The position numbers and the translations under genes were made by a program. Shown in pieces: positions 13,231-24,714 of a DNA stretch of 64,000 nucleotides. Position 1 is the stretch's first letter. Each line of letters opens with the position of its first letter. Under the pieces are notes generated by a model. That model made no database searches, was not told where the DNA came from, and saw only the letters and a program-made list of their open reading frames with translations. This stretch comes from Aptenodytes patagonicus (taxonomy: Eukaryota > Chordata > Aves > Sphenisciformes > Spheniscidae): the NCBI RefSeq assembly GCF_965638725.1, contig NC_134954.1:5451001-5515000 (forward strand). Reading direction: 5' to 3'.

Positions 13231-16200
13231 CACAGCCCTCCCCACGCAGCCTCGCGGGCCCCAGGGCAGGGAAATAATGGCCTCCCTCGACCCAGCGGCC
13301 CCCTCGCTGACCTCCACTCCATGTGCAACCTCCTAATTGCATCAGTATTAGGACACTAAACGCGATGTATTGGCCCAGCAATGACCACCCACAACTGGCC
13401 CATGAGCAGACTGAGGTGCTGGTCGCCACCCCGGAGCCCGGCGGCCCGGTCTTTCACCTGTGTTGCAGTCCCCTGTCCAGTCCATACGGCCCCATTTGGT
13501 CACGCAGGTGTTAAGGGAAACCAGGATGAAAGTCTCATTGCGTCAGGGTGGACAACAGTCGCCGTCCCCTCCTCTGCAGAGAATAATCACTTCCCTTGAA
13601 CACATAAGCACCTCCCTGTTTTTGTATTTTTTGCCTTCTGTTTGCATTATGGACTTCTAATGTAAAGACTGATAAGATATGGTTATAAGTTGTATCAGGT
13701 CCTAGCAGGCAACTTTCTTCAGCTGTTTGCATTAAACCTTTTCTGTGGGTTTTTTTTTAACTACTTTGTGCAAATAAACTGAAGGTACTTTGTACACACC
13801 AAGTGCAAATAAAAGGACAGTGCTCCTGAAGTTGAGGCCCTCCTGATGGCTTTTGTTCTAAATCTTAACCTCATTTCCTAAATCTAAATCTTAACCATCT
13901 AAATCAAACAAACCATGAGATAAAATGAGTACCATGAGCAAGAGTCCCGCTGCGACACGAGGCACACCACCAGCCATGGTCTCTAGTGGGAACCAGAGGT
14001 GTGATGAAAACTGCCTGAGGGCAGAAGTATGGGGTGAGCACTAAGTGGGTGATGCCAATGCTCTGGTATCCAAACTGCTTGTGCTTAGTTAGGAGTAGGC
14101 AGGGGTGTCAAAGCTCAGGTGAGAAGATTCTGTCCAAAAAGCACTGAATGGAGAAGAAATAGAGCTGTAGAGTCAGAAGGGAGACTAGAGATGCAAGGCC
14201 ACCTCCGTCTAGATAACAGTATCAGTAAGCACAAGTTAAGGTGTAATTGCCTAGGAAATGGTATAAGAAACACCAAAGTTGGGTGTGGGTGTAATAGGTT
14301 TGGGATCAATGAGGAAGAGGGATTAGGGGCGAGTTGTTTATTTGGGGGGAGTTTGGGCAGAGGAAAGAAGATGCAGGGGTGGTGAAAAGGTGGGTTCAAG
14401 AAAAGGAAAAAAATGAGGAATAAAGTATAAAATGAAGAAGGAGAGCAAGAAATGGGAGGATGCTGTGAGAGGAGGAGCGCGGCTGCCTCCAGGCAGTGGT
14501 GAAGCCGGCCTGTGGGCCCAAGCTCCCCGGGATGCTGGGGGCAACCCCTGTGGACAACCCACCGGACATTCCACCAGGTCTGTGTCTGAAAGACAGTGCA
14601 GGAGGGGGAAGTAGGAAGGGATAAACTTGTGAGGAAGGATAGACTTGTACCTTAATACTCAGTGCAGGAGGCAAGGCAGCAGAATTGCAATTTAATAGCA
14701 CTTACTAGTGATTTTTCACTTTTCTTTATAATAATTTAACCAATATATTAATGTAACCACTGTATCAATACTAATAGTAAGCAATAGAATTGCAACTCAA
14801 TATTACTTGAAGTGATATAATTGTGAAGTAATATTGCTAATAATAGTCGTGTTTTTATTAGCCAATTAAGGTATTAGCTTTTTTTTAAAAGATGTGCTGC
14901 CTAATCAATAAACATTATAATCACCCTAATCAGTTACGTCTCAAGTCTCCAAACTAATGGGGGAGAGATGAACTTAGGGAGTAACAAGTACATTAGCAAG
15001 ACAGGAGACAAACTGATCTCTTTTTGTAGAAGGCTTTGTTAGCAATTTTTAAAATTATGGTTTGCCTAATGCTTTTGATGTTCTTGATGCTAATCCATGA
15101 TAAGAAGACACGGTTACTATCTTGACAATCTTAGAGAGTTCTCTTTCTAAAGTAGCTGGATACTTTCCTAGTATCGACACTAGAGTGAAAGGGGAGGGTG
15201 GAAGTGGAGGAATGCGGGTTGATAACCCAATGCCTGATTTTCATATCTTCTTAAAGGCAGTTGCTTGATAGAGACTGGATGGTGTGAACTCCTGCTTAAA
15301 AAATAATAAGTAAATAAAAGATCCCAGGTTGTTACTGGACAGCCAGTTTAAAAAAAAAAAAAAAAAGTGGTGTTAATGGGGAAGATAGAGAATTGCTTAT
15401 TGCCAACCTGATGCTTCTTGATACCTGTCGATCTAGAAATAGTTGTGATTAATATTTAACTACTCCTGTCTTCATAGGAAGGAAAAAGCTATCAAGCCAA
15501 ACTTCCGTCATTTCAGGTGTTACCGTTCTAGTTAGCTATTTTGTAGCACTGCTTAATGCTGACAGATACTCCTTAAAACAGTTCAGAAATAGCTGCATAC
15601 TGAGAGCATTGGTCTTTACGTATTTTTATGGCGTTTCACCATGATCCATAAAGCAGTTACAAAAAGCAGCATACCTCAGGGCATGGGATCTTGACTGCCT
15701 CCTCCCCTGTCCCTTGGCCAATGGCAGTGGCTCTGAGGAGAAGCATCTCCAACGTATGTGACGCCATGCATGCTGCAAGGCTGCTTATAGGTACCCCAGC
15801 CATACGAGCTTCCCTAAATTCTGGCTATTATATAGAGAAATTAATTTCTCTGAATAATAATCTGTTCTAGAGTTCAAATTTTTTACATTTCTAGGGAGAA
15901 ATAATAGGAACGCATCCTTCGTGAGAGGTACTGGCAGTCTGTGAAGAACAGAAGGTACGTAATTATGAACTGACTACGACCGTGTCCCTGAGCCCTACCT
16001 TAAGAGAAGCCCTTAAAGCTCAGGTTGCTCTATAACCACCTTGAGCTGGTAGCAGCTCCTGTGTACACCGGCTGACCAGGACGTGTCCTGCAGCCATCAC
16101 GTTCATTTCACACAGGTCACTAAACGGCACTGGAAAGTAACAGCAGTAGCAGCTCAAACAGTGTACCTGCGGTGATGACAGAGCCTCTCTCCGGGGGTTT

Positions 16201-16900
16201 CTCCCGAGCCATGCGGGGCAGTTTTAAGATTGTGTGTGTTTTAGTTGAATGTTCAGGAGTCACAATACTCAAGTACAGTTCGGCATGGGGAAGTAACGAT
16301 ACAGCTATCGCTTATGAAGCAGCATTGATGCATTCTGGACAGTACAGATTCAGTAGAAAATATAGACCCCGTTTCAAGCTGCTTTTAAGCTAACTGTTTC
16401 AGATGAAATAGTTCAGATGTGTAACAAACGGGCAGAAAGTGATGGCAGTGAATATATGGTAAAAGAAACTCTAAAGAAACCCATTTCCATGAACACTCAA
16501 TGTTGCTCACATGTCCCCACCAATACTACAGACTAGAACTCAGAAAGCAGTAATCTGGAAAGCCTGATGTTACTGTGTTGGCCAACCAGTAAATATTAAT
16601 GTAGTGCTTTGGTATCTTTGCAGATAGTTACCCAGCTTCTGTGAGCATGCCATGCTGAAATGAATCTGGCTGAGTTAGGCCCACCTCCCTCTGCCCCCAA
16701 GTTGGGCTTATTAAACTAGAGCACAGCAGATACGCAGTTTCTGTAGGTAACATCGAGAGTTACCTACATTTGACTTTCCTCATTTCACAACCCACACTCC
16801 TACCCCTAAAAATACACATGCTTCACCCACAGAACCATTACCTCACAGCCTTTTATTTCCTTTTCTTTTTGGCTGAATCTTCTAACCTACTTTAAAAGAG
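13231..16900. other. Intergenic sequence upstream of CCL20
   Basis: No coding exon recognised. It holds an A tract at 15350-15366 after ctggacagccagttt and a purine-rich tract listed separately. Distal CCL20 regulatory elements could lie here, but nothing in the sequence identifies them. Confidence 0.5.
14126..14475 (+). repeat. Purine-rich (G+A) asymmetric tract
   Basis: The + strand is dominated by A and G over about 350 bp, with runs such as gaggaagagggattagggg and aagaaaaggaaaaaaatgag. The complementary pyrimidine bias creates long Ser/Pro/Leu-rich frames on the - strand that I regard as artefacts. No tandem unit is visible. Confidence 0.5.
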
Positions 16901-16918
16901 AAAAAAAAAAAAAAAAAA
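16901..16918 (+). repeat. A18 homopolymer next to CCL20 promoter
   Basis: An uninterrupted run of 18 A lies about 80 bp upstream of the kappaB-like site. Such runs vary in length between individuals. Confidence 0.9.
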
Positions 16919-16997
16919 TCCCCAGCATGCTGTTATCTCCGATTATAGCACCAGGAAGGTGTGCTGCGGCCGAATCGGGCATGATGGAATTTGCCAT

Positions 16998-17007
16998 GGG
17001 GAAACCC
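16998..17007 (+). promoter_or_regulatory. NF-kappaB-like site of CCL20
   Basis: GGGGAAACCC differs by one base from the functional kappaB element of human CCL20, which as I recall it is GGGAAAACCC. It starts 66 bp before the TATA-like box, close to the spacing in the human promoter. NF-kappaB induction of CCL20 is well established in mammals. Use of this site here is inference. Confidence 0.55.
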
Positions 17008-17063
17008 GCTGATGACAGTGGAACCCGCCCGCGTGTGAATTCCCGCGGCTCCTGCCACCGCTT

Positions 17064-17069
17064 TATAAG
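17064..17069 (+). promoter_or_regulatory. TATA-like box of CCL20
   Basis: TATAAG within ctttataagcagg lies 89 bp upstream of the CCL20 ATG. This predicts a transcription start near 17094 and a 5' UTR of about 58 nt, as expected for an inducible chemokine gene. Confidence 0.65.
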
Positions 17070-17152
17070 CAGGTGGTGGTGCAGCAAGGCTGGCAGGGCA
17101 AACAGGCAGCAGCCGAGCACTCACTGGAGCACAGCAGCTGCGTGGAGTGGAA

Positions 17153-17234
17153 ATGGCCGGCTTTAGCAGCAAGAGCTTGGTCCTGGTTTCCCTGTTGGGG
17201 CTCCTGGCGCTGCTCCTGTGCGGCACCTCCGAAG
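17153..17234 (+). CDS. CCL20: CCL20 coding exon 1 (signal peptide)
   Basis: Encodes residues 1-27 and the first base of the Ala28 codon, ending GAAG before gtgagt (phase 1). Confidence 0.95.
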
Positions 17235-18797
17235 GTGAGTGAGCTCGGGCGTTCGGCCCCAGGAAGCGGTTTTCGGTGCCGCTCTGCAGCACGCCAGCCA
17301 TGCCGGGGTGTGCATGCTCGCAGCTGGCAGCAGGACGAGAGTGAGGTGGAAGGGAATTGTTCCAGCAAAGTATGCTGCCTAATCCTCCTCTCCTGTCGAT
17401 GGCAATCTGGATAGTCAGGGGGCTGAACAGCGAGTACCCTAGGCAGCGTGGCAGCGTGGTCCAAATGGGTTTTATTTACTTTGTCATTTTCCTTCGTACC
17501 AGCACAAAGCAACCAGGATTGCTGCCTGTCTTACACCAAAGTGCGTCTGCCTCGGTGGGCCCTAAAGGGTTATACTGAACAGCTCTCCAGTGAAGTCTGC
17601 GATATCCATGCGATCATGTAAGTCACTTTTCAGAAGATCCTCTGTTTTTTCTGACGTGTGTTAACCTTAGGATGTCTGTTTGGGCAGAAACAACGATTTG
17701 AACATTATAAGCGTGATTTTTCTTGCTTTTTCAAAACGTTAAATTAACGGAATAAATTGTGTATGATACCTGTAAACAAAATAATACACAACCTCTAGTT
17801 GATAGGGACTACTAACTCATAGGACAGCCGTACAATATAAATAATAAATCTGACTGTTTAGGAATCAGCTGTGCAAACAAAGACGTGCTTCCTCTCCAGC
17901 TGAGGGCCACTCTAGCCAACACAGGGTGTTCCCTTGCCAAAACCTGTTCACAGACACATAAGCGACAAGAGTTTTCTCAATTCACAGAGATCGGAAATTT
18001 TTTTCCACAAGAATTTAGCCCTCCTGAATGTCGATCTGTCACCTTAGCTTGACAGCAACTATTCTTCTTAGTCTCACAAATTATTTCTGGCATCCAGCAA
18101 AGTTCTTCGTCCCAATAGTTCCAATAAATGGAACACAACTTTATGGTGCAAAAAATGATCCCTGAGACTGAAGCAGCTATTACATTTAAATGTCACTAGG
18201 TGTTTCTTTTTGCTCACACAGTATTGGAGGGGTTGTGGAGCATCCCGTATCTAACTGGCATTTACAAAAGCAGTTGCTATTGTTTATTACATAGAGTAGC
18301 TATGATGCATGTTTTTGACCAAATGCATCTTCGCAGTATTTACTAGCAGGGTTTTCTAATGATTTACTGATCTCCTTATCATTATTTCTTTTCCAGTTTC
18401 CACACCTACGGTGGGCTGAACGCCTGTGTGAATCCTAAGGAAGGCTGGGTGAAGAAGCATCTTCTTTTCCTGAGGTAGGAATCCAAAAATCTAACTACTA
18501 CTAGGCTGATGAAAACAAAGCATGTATGAAAGCCTGTTTCTTACGTCTCCTGAATGCCACTTCTGATGGCAATGTTGAACACATTTCTCTTTCCATCTCC
18601 TGTCAGACATGGCTACTCCTTTTTAGAGTCTTCTCGGGGACAGTCATGTCACATGGCCCTTTTTCTACCTGAGCTATTCTCAGGAGGTGCTCTATCTTGG
18701 AGAGAGAAACCTATAGTTGACCTGTGGCTGAGGTCATTATTTATGTGTGTCCTCTCCTTCTTTTAACAGCCATAAGCTCAAGAAGATGTCAATGTGA
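17153..18797 (+). CDS. CCL20: CC chemokine ligand 20 (MIP-3alpha), complete, 4 exons
   Basis: Secreted CC chemokine that attracts CCR6-bearing lymphocytes and dendritic cells (known for the family). Joined coding exons 17153-17234, 17503-17617, 18397-18474 and 18770-18797 give 303 nt, that is 100 aa plus stop. Residues 1 to about 28 form a hydrophobic signal peptide (LVLVSLLGLLALLLC core). The mature part opens QSNQDCCLSYT: Cys34-Cys35 are the CC pair, with Cys60 and Cys76 for the two disulfides. The DCCL motif before the N-loop is a CCL20 hallmark linked to CCR6 use. The body keeps CDIHAIIFHT and CVNPKEGWVKKHLL, and the C-terminus is basic (SHKLKKMSM). The four-exon structure with a tiny last exon also matches CCL20. 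All introns are GT-AG with preserved phase. The neighbouring DAW1 confirms orthology by synteny. The start ATG is the first in the TATA-defined transcript. Confidence 0.97.
17503..17617 (+). CDS. CCL20: CCL20 coding exon 2 (CC motif)
   Basis: Follows accag and ends AT before gtaagt (phase 2). Encodes the DCCL motif, the N-loop, the first beta strands and Cys60. Confidence 0.95.
18397..18474 (+). CDS. CCL20: CCL20 coding exon 3
   Basis: Follows ttttccag and ends CTGAG before gtagga. Encodes FHTYGG, Cys76 and the start of the C-terminal helix with the WVK motif. Confidence 0.95.
18770..18797 (+). CDS. CCL20: CCL20 coding exon 4 and stop
   Basis: Follows cttttaacag. Encodes only the last residues HKLKKMSM and TGA; the Ser92 codon is split over the junction. 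Confidence 0.93.
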
Positions 18798-19137
18798 TAT
18801 GGTTTCCAGCAAGGAATTAAACACAGACGTGGCTGAAGAACCACTAGGTTCAACCTCCCGGTTGAGATCATCGTCTTGTACACTGTTGTGTGCTTACTCA
18901 CCACTATCTCTGGCTTCTTTGGAACCGTTGAACTTCTTGAGTTGATTCATATTGCATCGCTGTTTTGCTTGAACTAAGCATTTTGTTAAAGTTTGTATTT
19001 TTACTTACATATGTATGTTACTAATAGGACGTAAGAGTACTATTTAGTAAGGACTGCCTTAAGCTGTTGTACAGAGTATGAATTTTATTAAGTTTATAGC
19101 ATGTTATTTTTGTTTTGTTCACCATGTGTAAAGTGGG

Positions 19138-19146
19138 TTATTTATT
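19138..19146 (+). promoter_or_regulatory. AU-rich element in CCL20 3' UTR
   Basis: TTATTTATT is a perfect AU-rich nonamer, and another ATTTA occurs at 19042. It lies about 340 nt past the stop in a T-rich stretch that probably belongs to the 3' UTR. Such elements destabilise many cytokine mRNAs. No canonical AATAAA was found before about 19.3 kb, so the 3' end is unassigned. Confidence 0.5.
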
Positions 19147-19299
19147 CTGTTTATTTTGTTACTTCTTTGGCACTGTCTTGTGCCAAAATGTTTCCTTTTA
19201 ACTGTAGTTAGCATTATAATACTCCTTGAACTATTGTCAAAAAAAGTCTGCTTGTGGAAAAAATGGAAATTGGAGTTTAAAAAAAAAAAAAGTTAAAAT

Positions 19300-21156
19300 C
19301 TGCACTCTCTGTGTGATATGTTTATTTTTTTAATTGAAAAAGGTGACTTCCCCTTGAAGTGAATTCCTTTGCTTATGAGCCTCCTCCAGCTGAAACAATT
19401 ACGCAAGTGTATTCACACCTGTTAAAGCCACCTTCCACCTTGCTCACTTTGTTTGCTCTATGGGTAGCTATGACCTCCACAGGATATAATTCCTTCCTCC
19501 TGTCCCCCCAGACAGCTGCTATATACGAAGCTTTTGCTTAACATGAAGACCTGTTCTTAGCCCAATTTCATCTTAACGAGGCTTGAGAGAATTTCTCTTA
19601 CCAGTTTGTCAATTTATTCAGGAGAAACCTTACACACATTGTTACAGGGCAAGCTCCTAGCTCATCCACCGAGAAGGATTACAATTATGGTAACACAGTC
19701 TGCTCTCAACTTAAAGGGCTACATCTAGAGGAGAAATTTGCAGTGCTTTCCTCCCCTTTATGCATTTCCTAGAGTATCCTATGACTTCTAGCATAACGAG
19801 GTTTTCCTGATGCAGGATCTCTTGATGGGGGTCTGCAGACACTACTGCAGTACAAATGGTGCCTGATAAAAGTAATGGGACTTCATGGAGTAGGTAGGAC
19901 ATGGGTGCAGGTTGAATGGGGAAGGCTGCTCAGCTTTTCAGGTACTATTACACGGCCCCCACGGACTTCAGGGATGTGACCAAGTAGGCTGTGTAGGTGT
20001 AGTCCTCACATTGTCAGCACCAGAGTCTTGCAGATAAATCTACGCCTTGGCTTTTGGTACCTGTTAGTCATAGAGATAGAAGCATTAATTTTAATTTAAT
20101 TTAAACCTAAATGTAAAGCATTTTTGGTGCCCTTGAGAGAGGAGCTGAGAAGCGTTGGGTTTTTTAAATGGCGTTCGTGAGTGTAAGACTGTTATTTTCT
20201 GGTTTCAAAACTTGCTAGAACTTAAGCAATCTGCTTGTGGCTCTGCAAATCTGGGAATTGGCAATTCTCTGAGGGTGAAGCTCTGAAGGAGCAAGATTAA
20301 TTGGCTTTAATTTCCAGCAGGTGGATTCCATGCCCCTGATATTAAGGATATCATGTACGAAGCTATCAGCCTCCCAGGGAGGAGGAATGATGCAGCATGT
20401 TCCCTGGGGATTCCCCTAACTTCTGGGCAAAACTGCAGAGCTCTGCCTCACACTATGATTCTGTGATTCATACCTGCTAGCACTAGTGCGGGCTCCTGTT
20501 TGGGTTCAAAGAGCTCGCAGGCTAAATCAGGCACCAACAAAACAGTACGGACACAATGAATGGATTCGTGTTAAAAGCGTCAGAAGGTGAGGTTCCCCAA
20601 GGCTACCTTGGGAATAGGTAGGCATTGGTGGAGTCGCTAGTAACCAGAGCTGTATATGAACTTGGTGCAGGAAAACCTAGAGTCCAAGCTAGCGAATTCA
20701 AAGCAGGAGAGCAAAATAATAAAGTGATGTGTGAAATTCTGTGGGTGACTCTTTGTGCTCCCAGGTCGGGCCTGTTAAAAGTTTTGTCTTGCTTCTGTAA
20801 CTCACCCTTCCACTTGTCAGCCACGGCTCCGTTGCCACAAAACCCCAGACGCTTCATCCACAGAGCTATGGCTCGTGGGATTGTTTTAGTTCCTCTTATT
20901 CTGGTTGAATGGTTTTTTTATAACCAACCTCACTGGAGGAAAAAAAAAATATTGAAAATTGGTTTCTATGTTGATAAGTTTGTTATGTTAGTGGTAGGAA
21001 ATTCCATGTAAAAATAGCATGTCCCTCCATGCATTCCTGAGGATACAAAATAGGTATTATAAGCGAGTGCTGTATCTCCAAAATCATCAGATCACAGGCA
21101 CATTTTTATAAGTAACATTAAGTGGCCAGTTAAAAGTTCTGACAGCTCTGAAAATC
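19300..21156. other. Intergenic sequence between CCL20 and a chemokine relic
   Basis: No coding exon recognised. A short ctatgattctgtgattc near 20453 recalls a CR1 terminus, but nothing upstream of it supports that. Confidence 0.5.
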
Positions 21157-22188
21157 ATGACCATTTCTCAGAAAACCTGAATCCTGATTACTTTGGTGGG
21201 GCTGTTCTGCATTTGTGTAGGTAAGTTTCTTTTTCCTCTATATCTTTGGTCCTCAGCTCCTAATTCAGCACGTGCAATTTTGTTGAATAATTTGAGATGC
21301 AGTATTAGATGGTCATTTGGGGATTTTTTCCCTTCCATTTATATAATTTTTTAAAAAACAAATTATTTTTTCTTGCAAAGTGCCAATGAGGCTTTCTGTT
21401 ACAGCTTGGATATCATCTGGATAATGGGTGTGAGAGATTTCCCTTCAAAGTCTCAGCACAACTTCATGCTTCAGTTCCGAAGTCTCCTGCTCTCGCTGTA
21501 TTGAGACCAGTCCTCAGTGATTCCTGTGCCTGCTGGAGTATTATTATTGAATCCTATTTGTGCATATTCTTTCTGTGGGTTTTTGTTTGTTTGTTTGTTT
21601 GTTTGTTTTGGGGGGGGGGTATGTTCAGTTTATTTTTATTTTTGCTTCTTTTTTAATTGCTTTTTTTTTCCTAAAGCAATCTCACACCATTCCCAGTCAG
21701 GACATTGCAGCATTTCATTAGCTTGAGATCTTTGACAGAAAACTTTCTCTTCATATATGGAATCACAATTGGATTTACTCATTTCTTAATATTTTTTTCT
21801 CCCATTCCAGCACAAAGCAACAAAATAACTTAGCATTGCATGGACAGTGATTTTTGAAAGGAATAGCAAACCTTCGGCTGATTAAATTTTGCTGTTAAAA
21901 TATAAAACCTGCCACACCTCGTCTGCTGGGCAAGCACTAACAAGTTATTTGTTGAATTACTGTTTAGTTGATGGTAGCTCCGAACTATCAGCTGAAGACT
22001 GTTTTTTGTTCCTCATCTCTTGGGTTTTCCACCTTCCACACAAAGCGGGGGGTTGTAAAGCATGTGCAGATCCAAGAGACAAATGGGTGAAGGCCCTTCT
22101 TAGCCTGCGGCATGCATGTTTTCAGGTATATCTGAAAACCAAGCACTACTGGGCGGGCATAGTGACAAGGGCACTTTTAGCTCTTTGA
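21157..22188 (+). pseudogene. CC chemokine paralogue relic (CCL20-like)
   Basis: Three pieces lie in order. (1) 21157-21220: an ATG, a TGA stop at 21178-21180, then a hydrophobic run ILITLVGLFCICV ending in G before gtaagt, the phase-1 donor position typical of chemokine exon 1. (2) 21807-21821: ccagcacaaagcaac is identical to the CCL20 intron 1/exon 2 junction, but the following codons reach a stop and the CC motif is not visible. (3) 22034-22188: a frame reading VFHLPHKAGGCKACADPRDK then WVKALLSL, the classical exon-3 block with the third and fourth structural elements. A pyrimidine tract precedes it, but the expected AG acceptor is absent (ttgg|gttttccac). It diverges after LLSLR. The exon-3 homology is strong. 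The assignment as one decayed gene, and as a CCL20 tandem duplicate, is inference. A living gene with exons I missed is possible but less likely. Confidence 0.55.
21579..21620 (+). repeat. (GTTT)n microsatellite plus G tract
   Basis: Five to six GTTT units are followed by a run of about ten G, inside the first intron of the chemokine relic. Confidence 0.9.
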
Positions 22189-24687
22189 CAGGGGTGCTGA
22201 CAATTGGTCAGTTATTTTCAGTTACCGGTAACAACAAGCCCACGTGTAACTGAACTTCACTCCTGGTGAACTGGAATGCATCGTTCAGCTGTGATTTTGT
22301 TGAGAAGTGAATCGGGGAATTCGTGAACCAAGAAGGACTTTAGGCTTATGACACCGTCACTTGATTTTAATGGCATACACCCAGCTGGGTAAACATCAAA
22401 ACAATACAGATGGTCAATTGTAACAAGCCGCCTGCATGCTGAGCTCAGCTGTGTTACGCCTTGGCAGTCTTACTCCAAATACCAGGCTACAGGCAACATC
22501 CTTTGCCAAAATATGAATCATGAAAGAAGTTTTTAGTCTTCAGACTAAAACCAGCGCATTGTGTATGCTAAGTTTACTAAGCAATTACAGCTGCGTGACT
22601 GTACATAAATGGGAAACTCTGATCTATGTTCCTATGATCTTGTGGTTGCTCTGTTCTGGGAGGTGTCAGCCTTAACCGCCCGGTGTTGCAGCCCTAACTC
22701 TGTTAACGGTTTTTAAATTGCTGTGTTTGTTCCTTCTGCATTATCAATTGCAGATAGCTTCCAGTCAAAGCTCACCAAGAGTTGCTGGCGTTAGAACATT
22801 TAAATACCATATACAATAGATACGGTGCTGTGGCTGCTGTTATACATTAAGCATGGCGTATTGCTCATGTGGCTGCTACCGTAAATAAAGCCAGGCACTT
22901 GTTTAATGGTCTTTGCACTTCCTTGAATTTATAGCATTATTCAAAGATTATGCAATCCAAAATACATATTTAATGTAAAAGCATCAGATGAAATTTAGAA
23001 TACTGTATGCTTAAAAAGCAAATATGTCACAGGAAAAGTAGAGACTAAAATATTATTATTGTTATTATTAAATTTACAACAGCATTTCTATAGCTTTGCT
23101 TATATGACTTCAGTTATACCCCCAAAATAAAGCAGCAATTTTATTTGTAAGCATCTGCATCTACATTTCCGTGTTCCCGAAATTTTGCTACTTCCTAACT
23201 TTAAATTGAAAACTCTGTTAATTTTTTTTTACGTTCTCTTTGTATCAAGGAGACAATTGATAGTCTTGAGATCCCCTGAAAAACCAGATATGCTCTATGT
23301 TGTGTCCATATACGGAATTGTGCTGGATACACTTACAATGCATGTCCTATACTACAGGGATTTTATCTACCGTCACGGCCACACAGCTGCACGTACAAAA
23401 GAGAGGAAAAGGGATTGCACATGGCCAATTTTCCTAGACTAACAGTGCCAGCAAAGGGATATGAAAATCCAAGGAGAGCGAGCTACCCGACCCTCAGAAG
23501 AGGCGACTGATGTAAGTTGACTTTGCACGGGTATCTATTCTGTGGAAAAAAAAGTCTGTATCTCAAGGTTCTGTTAAATTTGGTTCCTTCCCCATTGTTA
23601 ATATTCTTATTACTGGAGAAGTGTCCAAGAAACATGTGAGATGCAATCACTAAGGTTCATTAAATATATCATTAATTCCTACGTGTATTAGGAATTAATT
23701 TACAAACCTAACCTCTTGGTTAAATCTGTTTGTACGCCCTTTGGATCCAATGCATTCCAGCGTACTTGGTTTTCACAATACTCAATCTCCTGGAGTATCT
23801 TGATTTACCTAAAAATCTAAGCTTCACAGTGATTCTTTTTTCTAGTCCTCAAAATTACGGAGAAAGCCTTGGAAAACAACAGATGAACATCTCAACAGCT
23901 TTTCTCACCTAAGCTAGTTGTATGATGTTTTGATATCTGACTCGTGTTTTTGAGTAGCAGCTGTAGTAATGAAATTTAAAAGGAAGGTTATTGCCATGTT
24001 TCTTGCAGTGAATGCTACTTTCAGTTATCAGAAATTATGACCTTGAGCCACTTTTTCAGTGAAAAAAATTGCTGTTCTAGCTGCGGCTGAAGATGTGTAT
24101 GTTCTTTCTATCTGGTTTATAGGGTTTTTTTTCTCCTTCACTTCTTTACTGCTGGAGATGGATGTAATGGCCCGCAGGCTTCAGAGAAGCTTGCTCAAGG
24201 GCTAACATTAACTGTTTCCTGTGCCACGGTGAGTGAGAAGACACACATAGATAGCTGTAATAAGATATCAGATACGCTCTTCTGTTAGCTGGGGGTTTCT
24301 CAGCCTGTGAAGAATACCTCACTTTGTAAGACGTGCTCTTGGTAAGAATGAGGGAGAGAGACAAACCAGCTTCTGGAAACAGGAACAGTGTAGCCCAGCA
24401 CTTGGGCTCCCTGGTGAGAAAGCCTGAATGATAGGATCCATTTAATAGCTAGCTACAGGATAAAGCAACTTGGGAAACAATAAACACTGAGATAGTGCAG
24501 TTGGGGTACCATGATTAGTGAAGGCATGTACCAAAGCGTATGAAACAGAGCACAAACTATTTCTTATTTCTGAGTCAAACTTTAGGTACATTTGTGATGC
24601 AAATCGTAACTGTCTCCTCCTCTGGCCGTGTGCCCATAAGCCAAGGCAAAACATTTATGTGTAGGCAAAAATTTTACGTGTAGGATG

Positions 24688-24714
24688 GTCTAGTACAACA
24701 AAATTGTACTAGAC
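24688..24714. repeat. Perfect 11-bp inverted repeat (hairpin)
   Basis: GTCTAGTACAA, loop CAAAA, TTGTACTAGAC. No gene context explains it, and it is too short to be a miRNA precursor. Confidence 0.8.

Noticed and set aside
1-16900. SLC19A3, expected upstream of CCL20 by synteny
   Set aside because: No frame with the many membrane spans of a thiamine transporter was found on either strand; it probably lies outside the window.
20447-20472. CR1 3' terminus-like ctatgattctgtgattc
   Set aside because: Only the octamer-like words match; the preceding sequence lacks CR1 motifs.
20625-21011. 128-codon + frame
   Set aside because: No recognisable motif; its end lies in low-complexity A-rich sequence.
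23185-23442. 85-codon + frame with a hydrophobic start
   Set aside because: No domain recognised, starts in T-rich DNA, no supporting splice site; kept only as context for the possible transcript.
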